A stretch of DNA of 64,000 nt, taken from assembly GCF_015223355.1 (NCBI RefSeq), contig NZ_JADFFK010000001.1, positions 124,001 through 188,000 of the forward strand. Direction: 5' to 3'. Every line of letters begins with the position of its first letter. Within the stretch, counting starts at the first letter, position 1. A program made the translations under genes and the position numbers. The notes beneath the pieces were generated by a model. It was not told the origin of the DNA, ran no database searches, and saw nothing but the letters and a program-made list of their open reading frames with translations. The stretch comes from Salipiger mangrovisoli. GTDB lineage: Bacteria > Pseudomonadota > Alphaproteobacteria > Rhodobacterales > Rhodobacteraceae. Shown one piece after another: positions 1-9,055 of the stretch.

Positions 1-48
1 GCGCGGCCGAGTGATCCGGGGCTGATGGCCCTGTATGCAAGACTTCTG

Positions 49-77
49 AAGGCCCCGCCGCATGGACGGGGCCTTTT
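49..77 (+). terminator. Rho-independent terminator of an upstream gene
   Basis: A 9-bp perfect stem (AAGGCCCCG at 49-57, CGGGGCCTT at 67-75) is followed by a short T run. It lies just inside the left edge and so probably ends a gene that starts outside the window. Bases 1-48 may hold the last codons of that gene (one frame stops at 23-25), but they are too few to identify it. Confidence 0.65.
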
Positions 78-119
78 GCTTGCGCCGCGTGGACCGGGCG
101 CAGGGACGCGGGGGCCGGC

Positions 120-656
120 ATGACGCTGCACGTGGCGCTGCTGCGCGGGCTGAACGTCGGCGGTGCCAACGCGCTGCCGATGGCCGAGCTGCGGGCGCTC
201 TGCGAGGGGCTGGGCTGGCGCAACGTGCAGAGCCACCTGGCCTCGGGCAATCTGATCTTCGAGGCAGAGGGAACGCGGGACGAGCTTGCCGCCCGCCTGC
301 GCACCGCGCTGGCGGGGCGGGGGCTCGATGTGCCGGTGCTCGTGCTGCCACCCGCCGAGCTCCGTCGCGCGGTGACCGGATGCCCCTTTTCCCCGGCCGC
401 GCCGAAGCTGGTCCACGCGGGTTTCCTGTACGGGCAGGCGGCAATCGATCGCGACCTCTTCGCGCGGCTCGCGGAACCGGGCGACGGACTGGAAGAGTCG
501 GGCGGTCTTCTCTGGCTGCACACGCCCGGCGGCTTTGGCCGCTCGAAGCTGGCGCAGCGGCTCGAGGCGATTGCCGGTGTGCCGCTCACCGCGCGCAATC
601 TGTCGTCGCTCGGCAAGCTCGTGCTGATGCTGGACGCTAGGGAAGAGACGCGCTAG
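120..656 (+). CDS. DUF1697 domain-containing protein
   Basis: This 178-residue protein opens with the DUF1697 signature: VALLRGLNVGG at residues 4-14, then a segment around residues 40-50 reading SGNLIFEA. Its length matches the family, and its N-terminus runs straight into the conserved block, which supports the ATG at 120. The Shine-Dalgarno sequence is weak (GGGGGCC). The family's biochemical role is not established. It is a stand-alone gene between a terminator and cysS, with a 135-base gap before cysS that could hold a separate promoter. Family assignment is firm, function unknown. Confidence 0.85.
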   Translation: MTLHVALLRGLNVGGANALPMAELRALCEGLGWRNVQSHLASGNLIFEAEGTRDELAARLRTALAGRGLDVPVLVLPPAELRRAVTGCPFSPAAPKLVHAGFLYGQAAIDRDLFARLAEPGDGLEESGGLLWLHTPGGFGRSKLAQRLEAIAGVPLTARNLSSLGKLVLMLDAREETR

Positions 657-791
657 AAGCCTTGCATGACCCTGCGCATCACCACCCTGATTTGCTGCAT
701 TACCCGCTGATTTCTTCGGCGGGCCGGTCTTCTATTCCAATCGAGAGACGAAGTTGCTAATCCCGCCGCGACCGCCGCGAAGGAGCGCGAC

Positions 792-2210
792 ATGACCATC
801 TCGCTGACCAACACGAAGACCCGCCGCAAGGAGGTCTTCACGCCGATCGATCCCAGCAATGTCCGCATGTATGTCTGCGGGCCCACGGTCTACGACCGCG
901 CGCACCTCGGCAACGCCCGCCCGGCCATCGTCTTCGACGTGCTGGCGCGGCTGCTGCGCCACGAATACGGCGCGGATCACGTGACCTACGTGCGCAACTT
1001 CACCGACGTCGACGACAAGATCAATGCCACCGCGCAGGCGCGCAAGGCGGCGGGCGATGCGCGCAGCCTCGAGGCGCTGATCGCCGAGCGGACGGAAGAG
1101 ACGATCGGCTGGTACCTGCAGGACATGGGCGCGGTCGGTGTGGCCGAGCCCGACCACATGCCGCGCGCGACGCAGTTCATCCCGCAGATGGTCGCGATGA
1201 TCGAGGGGCTGATCGCGGACGGGCATGCCTACGAGGCCGAGGGTCACGTGCTCTTCGCCGTCGAGAGCTACAAGAATTATGGCGCGCTGTCCGGCCGCTC
1301 GGTGGACGACATGATCGCCGGGGCGCGGGTCGAGGTCGCGCCCTACAAGCGCAACCCGATGGATTTCGTGCTGTGGAAGCCCTCTGCGGATGACTTGCCG
1401 GGCTGGGACTCGCCTTGGGGCCGGGGCCGTCCGGGCTGGCACATCGAGTGCTCGGCCATGTCCTTTGAACTGCTCGGCGAGAGCTTCGACATCCACGGCG
1501 GCGGCAACGACCTGATGTTCCCGCACCACGAGAACGAGATCGCCCAAAGCTGCTGCGCCCACCCGCATGGCGACTTCGCCAAGGTCTGGCTGCACAATGA
1601 GATGCTGCAGGTCGAGGGCAAGAAGATGTCGAAGTCGCTCGGCAACTTCTTCACCGTGCGCGACCTGCTCGACGGCCACGACGGGCAACCGGCGGTGCCG
1701 GGCGAGGTGATCCGCTTCGTCATGCTCTCGACCCATTACCGCAAGCCGATGGACTGGACCGCCGAGAAGGCGGCGCAGGCCGAGGCGACGCTACGTGGCT
1801 GGCGCTCTGTGACCGAGGGCGCCGTTCCGGGCGCGGCGGATGGCGAACTGGTGGCGCTGCTGTCGGACGACCTGAACACCTCGGGAGCGCTGACGCGGCT
1901 GCACAAGCTGGCCAAGGACGCGGCGGGCGATGCCGGCGCGGCAGGCGCGCTGCTGGCCTCGGCGCAGCTGCTGGGCCTGCTGACCGACGAGCTGGGCGAT
2001 TGGGTCAGCGCCGGGCCGGACCTCTCCGGCCTCGCCGACCACCTCGCGGGGGTGCGCGCGAACGCCATGGAAACCAAGGATTTCTCCGAGGTCGACCGGC
2101 TCAAGACTGCGCTGATCGAAGCCGGGGTCGAGGTGCGCATGTCGAAGGCGGGGGTCGAGCTTCTGCCCGGCGCCGGCTTCGACGCCGCCAAGCTGGAGGG
2201 TCTGCTGTGA
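792..2210 (+). CDS. cysS: Cysteinyl-tRNA synthetase
   Basis: Class I aminoacyl-tRNA synthetase that charges tRNA-Cys in the cytoplasm. Visible motifs are [10 protein letters not shown] (Cys29 is a zinc ligand in this family), the HIGH-type box HLGN at about 38-41, the zinc-site segment HIECSAMS with MFPHHENE further on, and KMSKS at about 278-282. At 472 residues it has normal length, with an anticodon-binding C-terminal region. The ATG at 792 has an AAGGAG Shine-Dalgarno about 6 bases upstream. Its TGA overlaps the GTG of the next gene (GTGA), so the two are probably co-transcribed. Confidence 0.97.
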   Translation: MTISLTNTKTRRKEVFTPIDPSNVRMYVCGPTVYDRAHLGNARPAIVFDVLARLLRHEYGADHVTYVRNFTDVDDKINATAQARKAAGDARSLEALIAERTEETIGWYLQDMGAVGVAEPDHMPRATQFIPQMVAMIEGLIADGHAYEAEGHVLFAVESYKNYGALSGRSVDDMIAGARVEVAPYKRNPMDFVLWKPSADDLPGWDSPWGRGRPGWHIECSAMSFELLGESFDIHGGGNDLMFPHHENEIAQSCCAHPHGDFAKVWLHNEMLQVEGKKMSKSLGNFFTVRDLLDGHDGQPAVPGEVIRFVMLSTHYRKPMDWTAEKAAQAEATLRGWRSVTEGAVPGAADGELVALLSDDLNTSGALTRLHKLAKDAAGDAGAAGALLASAQLLGLLTDELGDWVSAGPDLSGLADHLAGVRANAMETKDFSEVDRLKTALIEAGVEVRMSKAGVELLPGAGFDAAKLEGLL

Positions 2211-3841
2211 GCAAGGAACGTCTCTACATCTACGACACCACGCTGCGCGACGGGCAGCAGACGCAGGGTGTGCAGTTCTCCACCGCCGAGAAGCACCGCA
2301 TCGTCGCGGCGCTCGACTCGCTGGGGGTGGACTACATCGAGGGTGGCTGGCCCGGCGCCAACCCCACGGACAGCGCCTTCTTCGACGAGGTGGGCCAGAC
2401 CCGTGCCACTGTCACCGCCTTCGGCATGACCAAGCGGGCGGGGCGCTCGGCGGCCAATGACGACGTGCTGGCGGCGGTGCTGAATGCCGGCACGCCCTCG
2501 GTCTGCCTTGTCGGCAAGACCCACGAGTTCCATGTCACCACCGCGCTCGGCATCACGCTGCCGGAGAACCTCGAGGCGATCTCGGCCTCGGTGGCGCATT
2601 GCGTGGGGCTCGGGCGCGAGGCGCTGTTCGACGCGGAGCATTTCTTCGACGGCTACAAGGCCAACCCCGGCTATGCGCTGGACTGCGTGAAGGCCGCGCT
2701 GGACAATGGCGCGCGCTGGGTGGTGCTTTGCGACACCAACGGCGGCACGCTGCCCGAGGAGCTGGGCCGCATCGTGCGCGAGGTGATCGCCGCGGGCGTG
2801 CCCGGAGACAAGCTCGGCATCCACACCCACAACGACACCGAGAACGCCGTGGCCTGCACGCTGGCGGCGGTTGATGCGGGGGTGCGGCAGTTGCAGGGCA
2901 CATTGAACGGCCTCGGCGAGCGCTGCGGCAATGCCAACCTCACGACGCTGATCCCGACGCTGCTGCTGAAGGAGCCCTATGCGTCGCACTACGAGACCGG
3001 GGTGAGCCTTGACGCCGTCGAGGGCATCACGCAGGTCAGCCGGATGCTCGACGAGATCCTCAACCGCGTGCCGATGCGGCAGGCGCCCTACGTCGGCAGT
3101 TCCGCCTTCGCCCACAAGGCGGGGCTGCACGCCAGCGCGATCCTCAAGGACCCCACCACCTACGAACACATCGATCCGGGCGTGGTGGGCAACCGCCGGG
3201 TCATCCCGATGTCGAACCAGGCCGGGCAGTCCAACCTGCGCCGCCGCCTCGCCGAGGCGGGGCTGGAGGTCGAGACGGGGGATCCGGCGCTGGGGCGCAT
3301 CCTCGAACGGATCAAGGCCAAGGAGGCCGAGGGCTACACCTATGACACCGCGCAGGCGAGCTTCGAGCTGCTGGCGCGCGAGGAGCTGGGTTGCCTGCCC
3401 GAGTTCTTCGAGGTGAAGCGCTACCGGGTGACCATCGAACGCCGCAAGAACAAGTACGACAAGATGGTCTCGCTTTCGGAAGCGGTTGTGGTGGTCAAGA
3501 TCGGCGGTGAGAAGAAGCTGTCGGTCTCGGACAGCCTCGACACCGAGGGGCACGACCGCGGCCCGGTCAACGCGCTGTCGAAGGCGCTGGCCAAGGACCT
3601 CGGTCCCTACCAGTCGGTGATCGACGACATGCGGCTGGTGGATTTCAAGGTGCGCATCACCCAGGGCGGCACCGAGGCGGTCACCCGCGTGATCATCGAC
3701 AGCGAGGATGGCTCGGGACGGCGTTGGCAGACCGTCGGGGTCAGCGCCAACATAGTGGATGCCTCCTTCGAGGCGCTGCTCGATGCGGTGCGCTGGAAAC
3801 TGATCCGCGATTGCGACGGGGCGGTGTGTGCAGCTCAGTGA
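2207..3841 (+). CDS. cimA: (R)-citramalate synthase / 2-isopropylmalate synthase family
   Basis: This 544-residue member of the DRE-TIM metallolyase family condenses acetyl-CoA with a 2-oxo acid. The N-terminal TTLRDGQQ (residues 10-17), the metal-binding HTHND near residue 205, the NGLGERCGN segment and a C-terminal LeuA-type allosteric domain are all present. Its length and the segment order fit the CimA (citramalate, isoleucine route) branch better than LeuA, but the split from LeuA is by resemblance only. The GTG at 2207 overlaps the cysS stop by four bases and places the conserved [14 protein letters not shown] at the N-terminus. Upstream in-frame starts lie inside cysS and were rejected. 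Confidence 0.88.
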   Translation: MSKERLYIYDTTLRDGQQTQGVQFSTAEKHRIVAALDSLGVDYIEGGWPGANPTDSAFFDEVGQTRATVTAFGMTKRAGRSAANDDVLAAVLNAGTPSVCLVGKTHEFHVTTALGITLPENLEAISASVAHCVGLGREALFDAEHFFDGYKANPGYALDCVKAALDNGARWVVLCDTNGGTLPEELGRIVREVIAAGVPGDKLGIHTHNDTENAVACTLAAVDAGVRQLQGTLNGLGERCGNANLTTLIPTLLLKEPYASHYETGVSLDAVEGITQVSRMLDEILNRVPMRQAPYVGSSAFAHKAGLHASAILKDPTTYEHIDPGVVGNRRVIPMSNQAGQSNLRRRLAEAGLEVETGDPALGRILERIKAKEAEGYTYDTAQASFELLAREELGCLPEFFEVKRYRVTIERRKNKYDKMVSLSEAVVVVKIGGEKKLSVSDSLDTEGHDRGPVNALSKALAKDLGPYQSVIDDMRLVDFKVRITQGGTEAVTRVIIDSEDGSGRRWQTVGVSANIVDASFEALLDAVRWKLIRDCDGAVCAAQ

Positions 3842-4604
3842 CGACCTGATCGCCTGCGCCGGGCTGATCGAGCGCGGCGACCCTGACCGGTTCGCCGCCG
3901 CCATGGCCGCGCCGCCCGAGGCGCGGCGCGTGCTCTTCCCGCTCTATGCCTTCAACCTCGAGGTCGCCCGCGCGCCCTGGGTGACGCAGGAGACGATGAT
4001 CGCCGAGATGCGCCTGCAATGGTGGCGCGACGCCCTGGACGAGATCGCCAAGGGCGGCGAGGTGCGGCGGCACGAGGTGGTGACGCCGCTCTCGCAGGTG
4101 CTCGACCGGGACATGGCGACGCGCCTCGACTTGCTTGTCGGCGCGCGGCGCTGGGACATCTACCGCGACCCCTTCGAGGACCAGGAACACTTGGCGCGCT
4201 ACCTCGAGGAGACCTCGGGGCTGCTGCTGCTGGCGGCGGGTCGGGCGCTGGGGGGGATCGACGAGCAGGTGGCGCTGGACGCGGGGTACGCCTTCGGCCT
4301 CGCCGCCTTCCTGCGCGCGGTGCCGGAGCTGGAGAGCAAGGGCCGGGTGCCGCTGCTTGACGGCCGACCCGAGGGCGTATCGGCGCTGGCGCGCGGCGGG
4401 CTCGAACGGCTGAAGCGGGCACGAAGGGGCTTTGGCGCAGTGCCGAAACCCGCTCGCCCCGCGCTTCTCGCCGGATGGCAGGCCGGGCCGCTGCTGGCGC
4501 TGGCGGCGAAGGAGCCGCAGCGCGTGGCCGAGGGGGCGCTGGACCTGTCCGAGTTTTCCAGGCGCGCGCGGCTCATGGCGGCGGCCTTCACCGGGCGGGT
4601 CTGA
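3828..4604 (+). CDS. Squalene/phytoene synthase family protein (NDUFAF6-like)
   Basis: A 258-residue protein with the all-helical squalene/phytoene synthase fold. LFPLYAFNLEVARAP (about 36-50) and MRLQWWRDALDEI (about 60-72) are the usual first conserved blocks. The aspartate-rich motifs are degenerate compared with true prenyl synthases. Short alphaproteobacterial members like this resemble the mitochondrial complex I assembly factor NDUFAF6, so a role in complex I biogenesis or an uncharacterised function is more likely than carotenoid synthesis. No carotenoid genes are nearby. The GTG start at 3828 overlaps cimA by 14 bases. Confidence 0.75.
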   Translation: MQLSDDLIACAGLIERGDPDRFAAAMAAPPEARRVLFPLYAFNLEVARAPWVTQETMIAEMRLQWWRDALDEIAKGGEVRRHEVVTPLSQVLDRDMATRLDLLVGARRWDIYRDPFEDQEHLARYLEETSGLLLLAAGRALGGIDEQVALDAGYAFGLAAFLRAVPELESKGRVPLLDGRPEGVSALARGGLERLKRARRGFGAVPKPARPALLAGWQAGPLLALAAKEPQRVAEGALDLSEFSRRARLMAAAFTGRV

Positions 4605-4660
4605 GCCGCCGGTCCCGTCCTGCCCCGTGATGTGCTATGATGCGGGGGTAGGGGAAGCGC

Positions 4661-4957
4661 ATGAACCTTCCAGCGATCACCCTTGCCGTCGTCGCGACGG
4701 CCGCCGCTGCGCATGACTGGTACGAGCCGGTCTTTTGCAGCGGCAGGGACTGTGTCCCGATCCGCGCCAGCGACGCCCGTGCAAACGGCGGCTGGATCGT
4801 GACGCTCGGGCCGGAGGACCACCCGATGCTCTAGGGTCCCGGCGTCTATTACGTGCCCTATGAAGACTTCAGAATCCGGCCGTCGCAGGACGACCTGTTC
4901 CACCTGTGCATCAGCAATGTCCAGATGTGCCTCTACGTGCCGGATGGCGAGGGCTGA
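4661..4957 (+). pseudogene. Small secreted cysteine-containing protein interrupted by an in-frame TAG
   Basis: A reading frame of 98 codons starts at ATG 4661 behind AGGGGA and stays open to TGA 4955-4957, except for one TAG at 4832-4834 (codon 58). The N-terminus is signal-peptide-like (hydrophobic, ending AAAAHDWYE). It is followed by FCSGRDCVPI and, after the TAG, by LCISNVQMCLYVP. That Cys pattern on both sides of the stop matches small secreted proteins of alphaproteobacteria with W-Y...C...DC and a distal Cys pair. CAG to TAG is the simplest origin. The alternatives are readthrough or a sequencing error. Function of the family is unknown to me. Confidence 0.72.
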
Positions 4958-4987
4958 GAGGTGCAACTCCCTTCGGGGGAGCTTGCC

Positions 4988-6202
4988 TCATTCCGCCGGT
5001 TGCTCCGTGGGGCGCAGCACCAGCCAGATCAGCGCACCGCCCGCGAGCACAAGGAAGGGCGCCATCGCCATGACCACGGCGCTCCAGCCCTGCTGCGGCG
5101 TGCCGCCCGAGCAGTTCATCAGCCCGCCCGAGGCCAGCGAGGCGAAGGTCACCCCCCCGAAGACCAGCAGATCGTTCAGCCCCTGCATGCGGCCGCGCTC
5201 CTCGGCGCTATGCGCGCCGGCGAGCATGGTGGTGGCGCCGATGAAGCCGAAGTTCCAGCCGATGCCGAGCAGGACCAGCGCAAGGAAGAAGTTCTCCAGC
5301 TCGACCCCGGACATCGCCACGGCCCCGGCGCCGGCGAGGATGAAGAGGCCTAGTCCCATGACCTTCTCGACGCCGAAGCGGTTGATGATCTGGCCGGTGA
5401 AGAAGGACGGCGCGAACATCGCCAGCACATGGGCGCTCACGACGTTGGCGGCATCCGAGGTCTCGTAGCCGCAGCCGACCACCGCCAGCGGCGTGGAGGT
5501 CATCACGAGGTTCATCAGCGCGTAGCTCACCATGCCGCAGATCACCGCCACGGCGATGCGCGGGGTGGTCAGCAGGTGCCAGCGGGTGCGGCCGTACGGG
5601 CTGCCCTCCGCAGGGGCCGGGGGCTTCGGGATATCGAGGAAGAGAAACAGAAGCGCGCCCAACAGGTTGATGGCGATCACCGTGGCGTAGGTGCCGAAGA
5701 AGGGGACCACGTAGGCATTGGCGGTCAGCTTCACCAGCTGCGGGCCGATGAGGGCCGAGACCAGACCGCCCGCCATCACGTAGGAGATCGCCTTGGGCCG
5801 GAAGGCCGGGCTGGCGGTGTCGGCGGCGGCGAAGCGGTAGAAGCCCTGCGCCGACATGTAGAGCCCCGTCAGCAGGCTGCCGAGCAGGAAGATCGGGAAG
5901 GACTGCAGGTAGAGCCCCGTCGCCCCCACGATGCCCCCGAGCGTGCCGCCGAAAGTGCCGAGGAAGAACCCCGCGCGGCGACCGAAGCGCTGCATGAAGG
6001 CCGAGACCGGGGTGGCCGAGAGCATCGAGCCGAGCACGATCAGCGAGATCGGCAGCGTCGCGAAGCAGGGGTTCGGCGCCAGCGACTGGCCGGCGAGCCC
6101 GCCGATGGTGAAGATCATCGGCATCTGCGCGCCGAGGAAGGCCTGCGCGAGAACCAGAACGGTGACGTTGCGCCGGGCGCGGGAAGCGGAGGATGCCTGC
6201 AT
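4988..6202 (-). CDS. MFS transporter
   Basis: Integral membrane protein of 404 residues with about twelve hydrophobic segments. The typical MFS loop FMQRFGRRAGFFLG follows TM2-3 (about 60-75), and a second-half counterpart reads GQIINRFGVEKVMG. The substrate cannot be told from sequence. The ATG at 6202 begins MQASSASRARRN directly before TM1. The longer frame upstream overlaps the divergent glycosylase gene and was rejected. A 112-base divergent spacer separates it from that gene. It converges on the broken secreted-protein gene, with a small CTCCC/GGGAG hairpin at 4967-4981 between the two stops. Confidence 0.88.
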   Translation of the reverse strand: MQASSASRARRNVTVLVLAQAFLGAQMPMIFTIGGLAGQSLAPNPCFATLPISLIVLGSMLSATPVSAFMQRFGRRAGFFLGTFGGTLGGIVGATGLYLQSFPIFLLGSLLTGLYMSAQGFYRFAAADTASPAFRPKAISYVMAGGLVSALIGPQLVKLTANAYVVPFFGTYATVIAINLLGALLFLFLDIPKPPAPAEGSPYGRTRWHLLTTPRIAVAVICGMVSYALMNLVMTSTPLAVVGCGYETSDAANVVSAHVLAMFAPSFFTGQIINRFGVEKVMGLGLFILAGAGAVAMSGVELENFFLALVLLGIGWNFGFIGATTMLAGAHSAEERGRMQGLNDLLVFGGVTFASLASGGLMNCSGGTPQQGWSAVVMAMAPFLVLAGGALIWLVLRPTEQPAE

Positions 6203-6314
6203 GGCGTTATCGGTAGGGTGGGGCGCGTGCCAACGCAAGGGCCTGCAGACGCGGCTTGGCGTCGCTCCTCGCAACGGTGGCCAGTGCGCCGCGACTGCGT
6301 TAGGACAGGGGAGC

Positions 6315-6983
6315 ATGAAAGGCGGGGCGCAGATGGCACAGAGCGAGACTTTAGCGGTCGGACGGATCATCCATTCGGATGCCTGCGTGACCGAGGGCTG
6401 CGATTGGCTGGCGGCGGCCGAGCCGCGCTTTGCCCATGCGCTGGAACTGACCGGCCCGCTGCCGCTGCGGCGGCGCGAGGACGGTTTCGGGCAGCTCCTG
6501 TCGGCGATCGTCAGCCAGCAGGTCAGCGTCGCCTCGGCGCGGGCGATCTGGGCGCGGCTCGAGGCGGCGGAGATGATCACCCCCGAGGCGATCCGCGGCA
6601 CCGATCTCGAGGGGCTGCGGGCGCTCGGCCTGTCGCGGCAGAAGGCCACCTATGCGCAGGCGCTGGCCGCCGAGGGCATCGACTTCGACGCGCTGCGCGA
6701 CGCGCCCACGCCGGTGGTGGTCGAGACGCTGACGGCGGTGAAGGGCATCGGCGTCTGGACCGCCGAGATCTACGCCATGTTCTCGCTCGGCCATGCGGAT
6801 GTCTTCGCGCCGGGGGATCTGGCGTTGCAGGAGGCGGCGCGGCTGCTTTTCGAGCTGGACGACCGGCCGAAGGAACGCGCCCTGCGGCAGATGGCCGAGG
6901 CCTGGAGTCCCTGGCGGGCAGTTGCGGCGCGCGCGCTCTGGGCCTACTACCATGTGCGTAAGCAACGAGAAGGTATTGCATGA
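6315..6983 (+). CDS. DNA-3-methyladenine glycosylase (AlkA-like, HhH-GPD)
   Basis: Base-excision repair glycosylase of 222 residues that removes alkylated purines. The helix-hairpin-helix LTAVKGIGVWTA spans residues 139-150. The catalytic aspartate is expected at Asp168 in DVFAPGDLALQ, equivalent to AlkA Asp238. GQLLSAIVSQQVS (about 59-71) is the usual substrate-pocket helix. It lacks the N-terminal AlkA domain, as most short alphaproteobacterial homologues do. The ATG at 6315 is preferred over 6333 because AGGGG lies just upstream. Its stop overlaps the next ATG (ATGA), so it forms an operon with the esterase. Confidence 0.87.
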   Translation: MKGGAQMAQSETLAVGRIIHSDACVTEGCDWLAAAEPRFAHALELTGPLPLRRREDGFGQLLSAIVSQQVSVASARAIWARLEAAEMITPEAIRGTDLEGLRALGLSRQKATYAQALAAEGIDFDALRDAPTPVVVETLTAVKGIGVWTAEIYAMFSLGHADVFAPGDLALQEAARLLFELDDRPKERALRQMAEAWSPWRAVAARALWAYYHVRKQREGIA

Positions 6984-7645
6984 CCCGCGTTCTCCAGGCC
7001 GGCCGCAAGGGCCCCGCATCGGGCGAGACCCGTTCCTGCGTCGTCTTCCTGCACGGCTATGGCGCCAATGGTGCCGACCTCTTGGGCCTCGCCGATCCGC
7101 TGGCCGAGCACCTGCCCGACACGATGTTTGTCGCTCCCGACGCGCCCGAGGATTGTGCCGGCTCGCCGATGGGCTTCCAATGGTTCCCGATCCCCTGGAT
7201 CGACGGCTCGTCGGAAGAGGAATCCATGCAGGGCATGGCCCGTGCAGTCGAGGACCTGAACGCCTTTCTCGATGCGCTGATGGTCGACGAGGACCTGCTG
7301 CCAGAGCAGGTGGCGCTCTTCGGTTTCTCGCAGGGCTCGATGATGTCCCTGCATGTCGCGCCCCGGCGCGAGGACGAGGTCGCTGGGGTGGTGGCCTTCT
7401 CGGGGCGGCTGATCTCGCCCGAGCTTCTGGCCGACGAGGTGGTGAGCCGCCCGCCCGTGCTGCTGGTGCATGGCGATCAGGACGAGGTGGTGCCGCCCGA
7501 GTCGCTGCCCGCTGCCGCCGAGGCGTTGCAGGGTGCCGGCTGGAAGGAAGTCTATGCCCACGTCATGAAGGGCACCGGTCACGGCATCGACCCCGAGGGT
7601 CTGGGCGTGGCACTGGCCTTCCTGCGCGACAAGTGCGGGTTCTAG
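6980..7645 (+). CDS. Phospholipase/carboxylesterase family alpha/beta hydrolase
   Basis: A 221-residue cytoplasmic serine hydrolase of the carboxylesterase/thioesterase group (YpfH-like). LHGYGANGADLL (residues 24-35) forms the oxyanion-hole region. The nucleophile is Ser118 in GFSQGS, Asp168 sits in HGDQDEVVP, and His201 in GTGHGI completes the triad. The natural substrate is unknown. It overlaps the glycosylase stop by four bases and ends in a gap rich in inverted repeats before the convergent VOC gene. Confidence 0.9.
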   Translation: MTRVLQAGRKGPASGETRSCVVFLHGYGANGADLLGLADPLAEHLPDTMFVAPDAPEDCAGSPMGFQWFPIPWIDGSSEEESMQGMARAVEDLNAFLDALMVDEDLLPEQVALFGFSQGSMMSLHVAPRREDEVAGVVAFSGRLISPELLADEVVSRPPVLLVHGDQDEVVPPESLPAAAEALQGAGWKEVYAHVMKGTGHGIDPEGLGVALAFLRDKCGF

Positions 7646-7693
7646 GTCGCGCTTTGCGCGACCCGCGCGTGTAGCGGGTCCGCTTAGCGGACC
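7645..7693. repeat. Chain of three overlapping hairpins between convergent genes
   Basis: Three inverted repeats follow one another: GTCGCGC/GCGCGAC (7646-7652 and 7656-7662), ACCCGC/GCGGGT (7661-7666 and 7674-7679), and GGTCCGC/GCGGACC (7677-7683 and 7687-7693). Neighbouring hairpins share bases, so adjacent ones cannot all form fully at once. No T run follows. It may act as a terminator for the esterase, the VOC gene, or both. Confidence 0.5.
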
Positions 7694-7764
7694 TGCGGCT
7701 GCGCCCATCAGGGTGCGGCGGGGACTGGCGCGCGTCAGAGCCCGCCGAGCAAGACGTTGACCCG

Positions 7765-8196
7765 TTACGCCCAGAGCTTCGGCTCGGCCAGCTCCACCGA
7801 GTTTCCGGCCGGGTCGCGGAAGTAGATCGAGCGCGCGCCGTTCGGCCATGTGAAATCCGCCTCTATCGGCACCTCTGCCTGCTGCAACCGCTTGCGCCAG
7901 CGCTCCAGCGCCGCACCGGGCATGGCCAGGCAGACATGGCCCGGCCCGCGCGCCCCGTGACCGGGCACCGGCAGCGCGGGGTTGCGCGGCGGCTTCTCGG
8001 TTTCCTCGGGATTGAAGATCAGCAGGACGCCGGTGCCGACGCGGAAGAAGACGTGGCGCCGGTCCATTCGTTGCAGCTTCTCCAGACCCAGTATCCCACC
8101 ATAGAAGGTCTCGGCGGCGTCGAGATCGGCGCAATAGAGCGCGGCTTCGAGCAGGAACGGGGGCGGGGCCGCATCGGCCAGGGGCAGGTCACTCAT
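7765..8196 (-). CDS. VOC family protein (glyoxalase/bleomycin-resistance fold)
   Basis: A 143-residue metalloprotein of the vicinal oxygen chelate superfamily, with two beta-alpha-beta-beta-beta modules. Visible blocks are EAALYCADLDAAETFYGGIL (about 17-36), HVFFRVGTGVLLIFNP, GPGHVCLAMPG and the C-terminal SIYFRDPAGNSVELAEP. The latter carries the conserved glutamate and the D-P-x-G-N turn. Metal ligands are plausibly the His of GHVCLA and the Glu of VELAEP. Substrate unknown. A perfect 19-bp palindrome lies 35 bases upstream of its start. Confidence 0.85.
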   Translation of the reverse strand: MSDLPLADAAPPPFLLEAALYCADLDAAETFYGGILGLEKLQRMDRRHVFFRVGTGVLLIFNPEETEKPPRNPALPVPGHGARGPGHVCLAMPGAALERWRKRLQQAEVPIEADFTWPNGARSIYFRDPAGNSVELAEPKLWA

Positions 8197-8230
8197 GCGA
8201 GAAGACTAGCCGATGACGCGCCGTGGTGTC

Positions 8231-8249
8231 ATGCTCATGTCATGAGCAT
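8231..8249. promoter_or_regulatory. Perfect palindrome, candidate operator
   Basis: ATGCTCATG (8231-8239) and CATGAGCAT (8241-8249) are exact inverted copies around one T. The site lies in the divergent gap between the VOC gene and the HNH nuclease gene, 35 bases upstream of the VOC start. That position suits a dimeric repressor site; the regulator is unknown. Confidence 0.5.
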
Positions 8250-8286
8250 CACCTATCCACAGGGGCATCAGGGCAGATAGCGAGGC

Positions 8287-8314
8287 TTGCCAGAGCCTTT
8301 ACACGATATATAGT
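8287..8314 (+). promoter_or_regulatory. Candidate sigma-70 promoter for the HNH gene
   Basis: TTGCCA (8287-8292), a 16-base spacer and TATAGT (8309-8314) each differ from the consensus hexamer at one base. This is the only AT-rich stretch in the gap, and it is 73 bases upstream of the HNH start. Confidence 0.45.
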
Positions 8315-8386
8315 GGTTTTGTAGCTGGGGCGGGGTGTCCCGCTCTGGTGCCCTTACGAGCAGACAGAGCGGGGGACGACTCACTC

Positions 8387-8971
8387 ATGGACGGCGACTT
8401 CAGGACCCATTTCGTTCGAGAGCCCTCGGCGCTCCGCCAGCATCCGGCGCTGGTGCTGAACGCGGATTACCGCCCGCTCTCCTACTACCCTCTGTCGCTC
8501 TGGCCATGGCAGGAAGCGGTGAAAGCAGCCTTCCTCGACAGGGTGGATATCATCGCCGAATACGACGAAGAGGTCCGAAGCCCCTCGATGGTGATTAAGA
8601 TACCCAGTGTCGTGGTGCTAAAAGATTACGTAAAACCGAGAAAGCGCGTGGCCTTCACGCGCTTTAATCTTTTTCTGAGGGATGAATTCCGCTGCCAGTA
8701 CTGCGGCAGCAAGGGCGATCTGACCTTCGATCACGTGGTGCCGCGCGCCTCGGGTGGGATCACCAGCTGGGAGAACGTGGTGGCGGCCTGTTCGCCCTGC
8801 AACCTGCGCAAGGGCTCGAAGAGCCTGCGCCGGGCCGGCATGTCGCTCTACCGCGCGCCGCGACAGCCCACCGCGGGCGAGTTGCTGAACGTCGGGCGGA
8901 AATTCCCGCCAAACCACCTGCATGAGAGCTGGCTGGACTTTCTCTACTGGGACGCCGAACTGGACGCCTGA
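8387..8971 (+). CDS. HNH endonuclease family protein
   Basis: A 194-residue protein with a C-terminal HNH nuclease module. The two zinc knuckles are CQYC (Cys103, Cys106) and CSPC (Cys135, Cys138), with the catalytic DHVVPRASGG starting at Asp115-His116 and N130 in TSWENVV. The N-terminal part (ALVLNADYRPLSYYPLSLWP) is typical of the stand-alone HNH proteins found in most alphaproteobacteria, which are chromosomal and not obviously linked to phage. The ATG at 8387 is chosen over the GTG at 8348 because GGGGGA lies upstream and the conserved region begins shortly after. Biological role unknown. Confidence 0.87.
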   Translation: MDGDFRTHFVREPSALRQHPALVLNADYRPLSYYPLSLWPWQEAVKAAFLDRVDIIAEYDEEVRSPSMVIKIPSVVVLKDYVKPRKRVAFTRFNLFLRDEFRCQYCGSKGDLTFDHVVPRASGGITSWENVVAACSPCNLRKGSKSLRRAGMSLYRAPRQPTAGELLNVGRKFPPNHLHESWLDFLYWDAELDA

Positions 8972-8992
8972 GCCGGGCGGCGGCAGGGCAGG

Positions 8993-9029
8993 CGCCGAAA
9001 ACGAAAACGCCGGGCGAAGGCCCGGCGTT
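8993..9029 (-). terminator. Terminator of the M23-bactofilin operon
   Basis: A perfect 10-bp stem (AACGCCGGGC at 9006-9015, GCCCGGCGTT at 9020-9029, loop GAAG) is followed on the minus strand by TTTTCGTTTTCGG. The T run on that strand assigns it to the bactofilin operon. Confidence 0.75.
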
Positions 9030-9055
9030 CCTGTGTGATGCGGTGGCGCAAGGAC

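Noticed and set aside
1736..3904. Minus-strand open frame of 722 codons opposite cimA
   Set aside because: Low-complexity composition and no motifs; cimA on the other strand is well supported.
5931..6314. N-terminal extension of the DNA glycosylase frame
   Set aside because: It runs antisense through the MFS gene and the divergent promoter gap. The ATG at 6315 has a good Shine-Dalgarno sequence.
8253..8261. CTATCCACA, a near match to a DnaA box
   Set aside because: A single site without a cluster, an AT-rich unwinding region or neighbouring origin genes; not enough for an origin.
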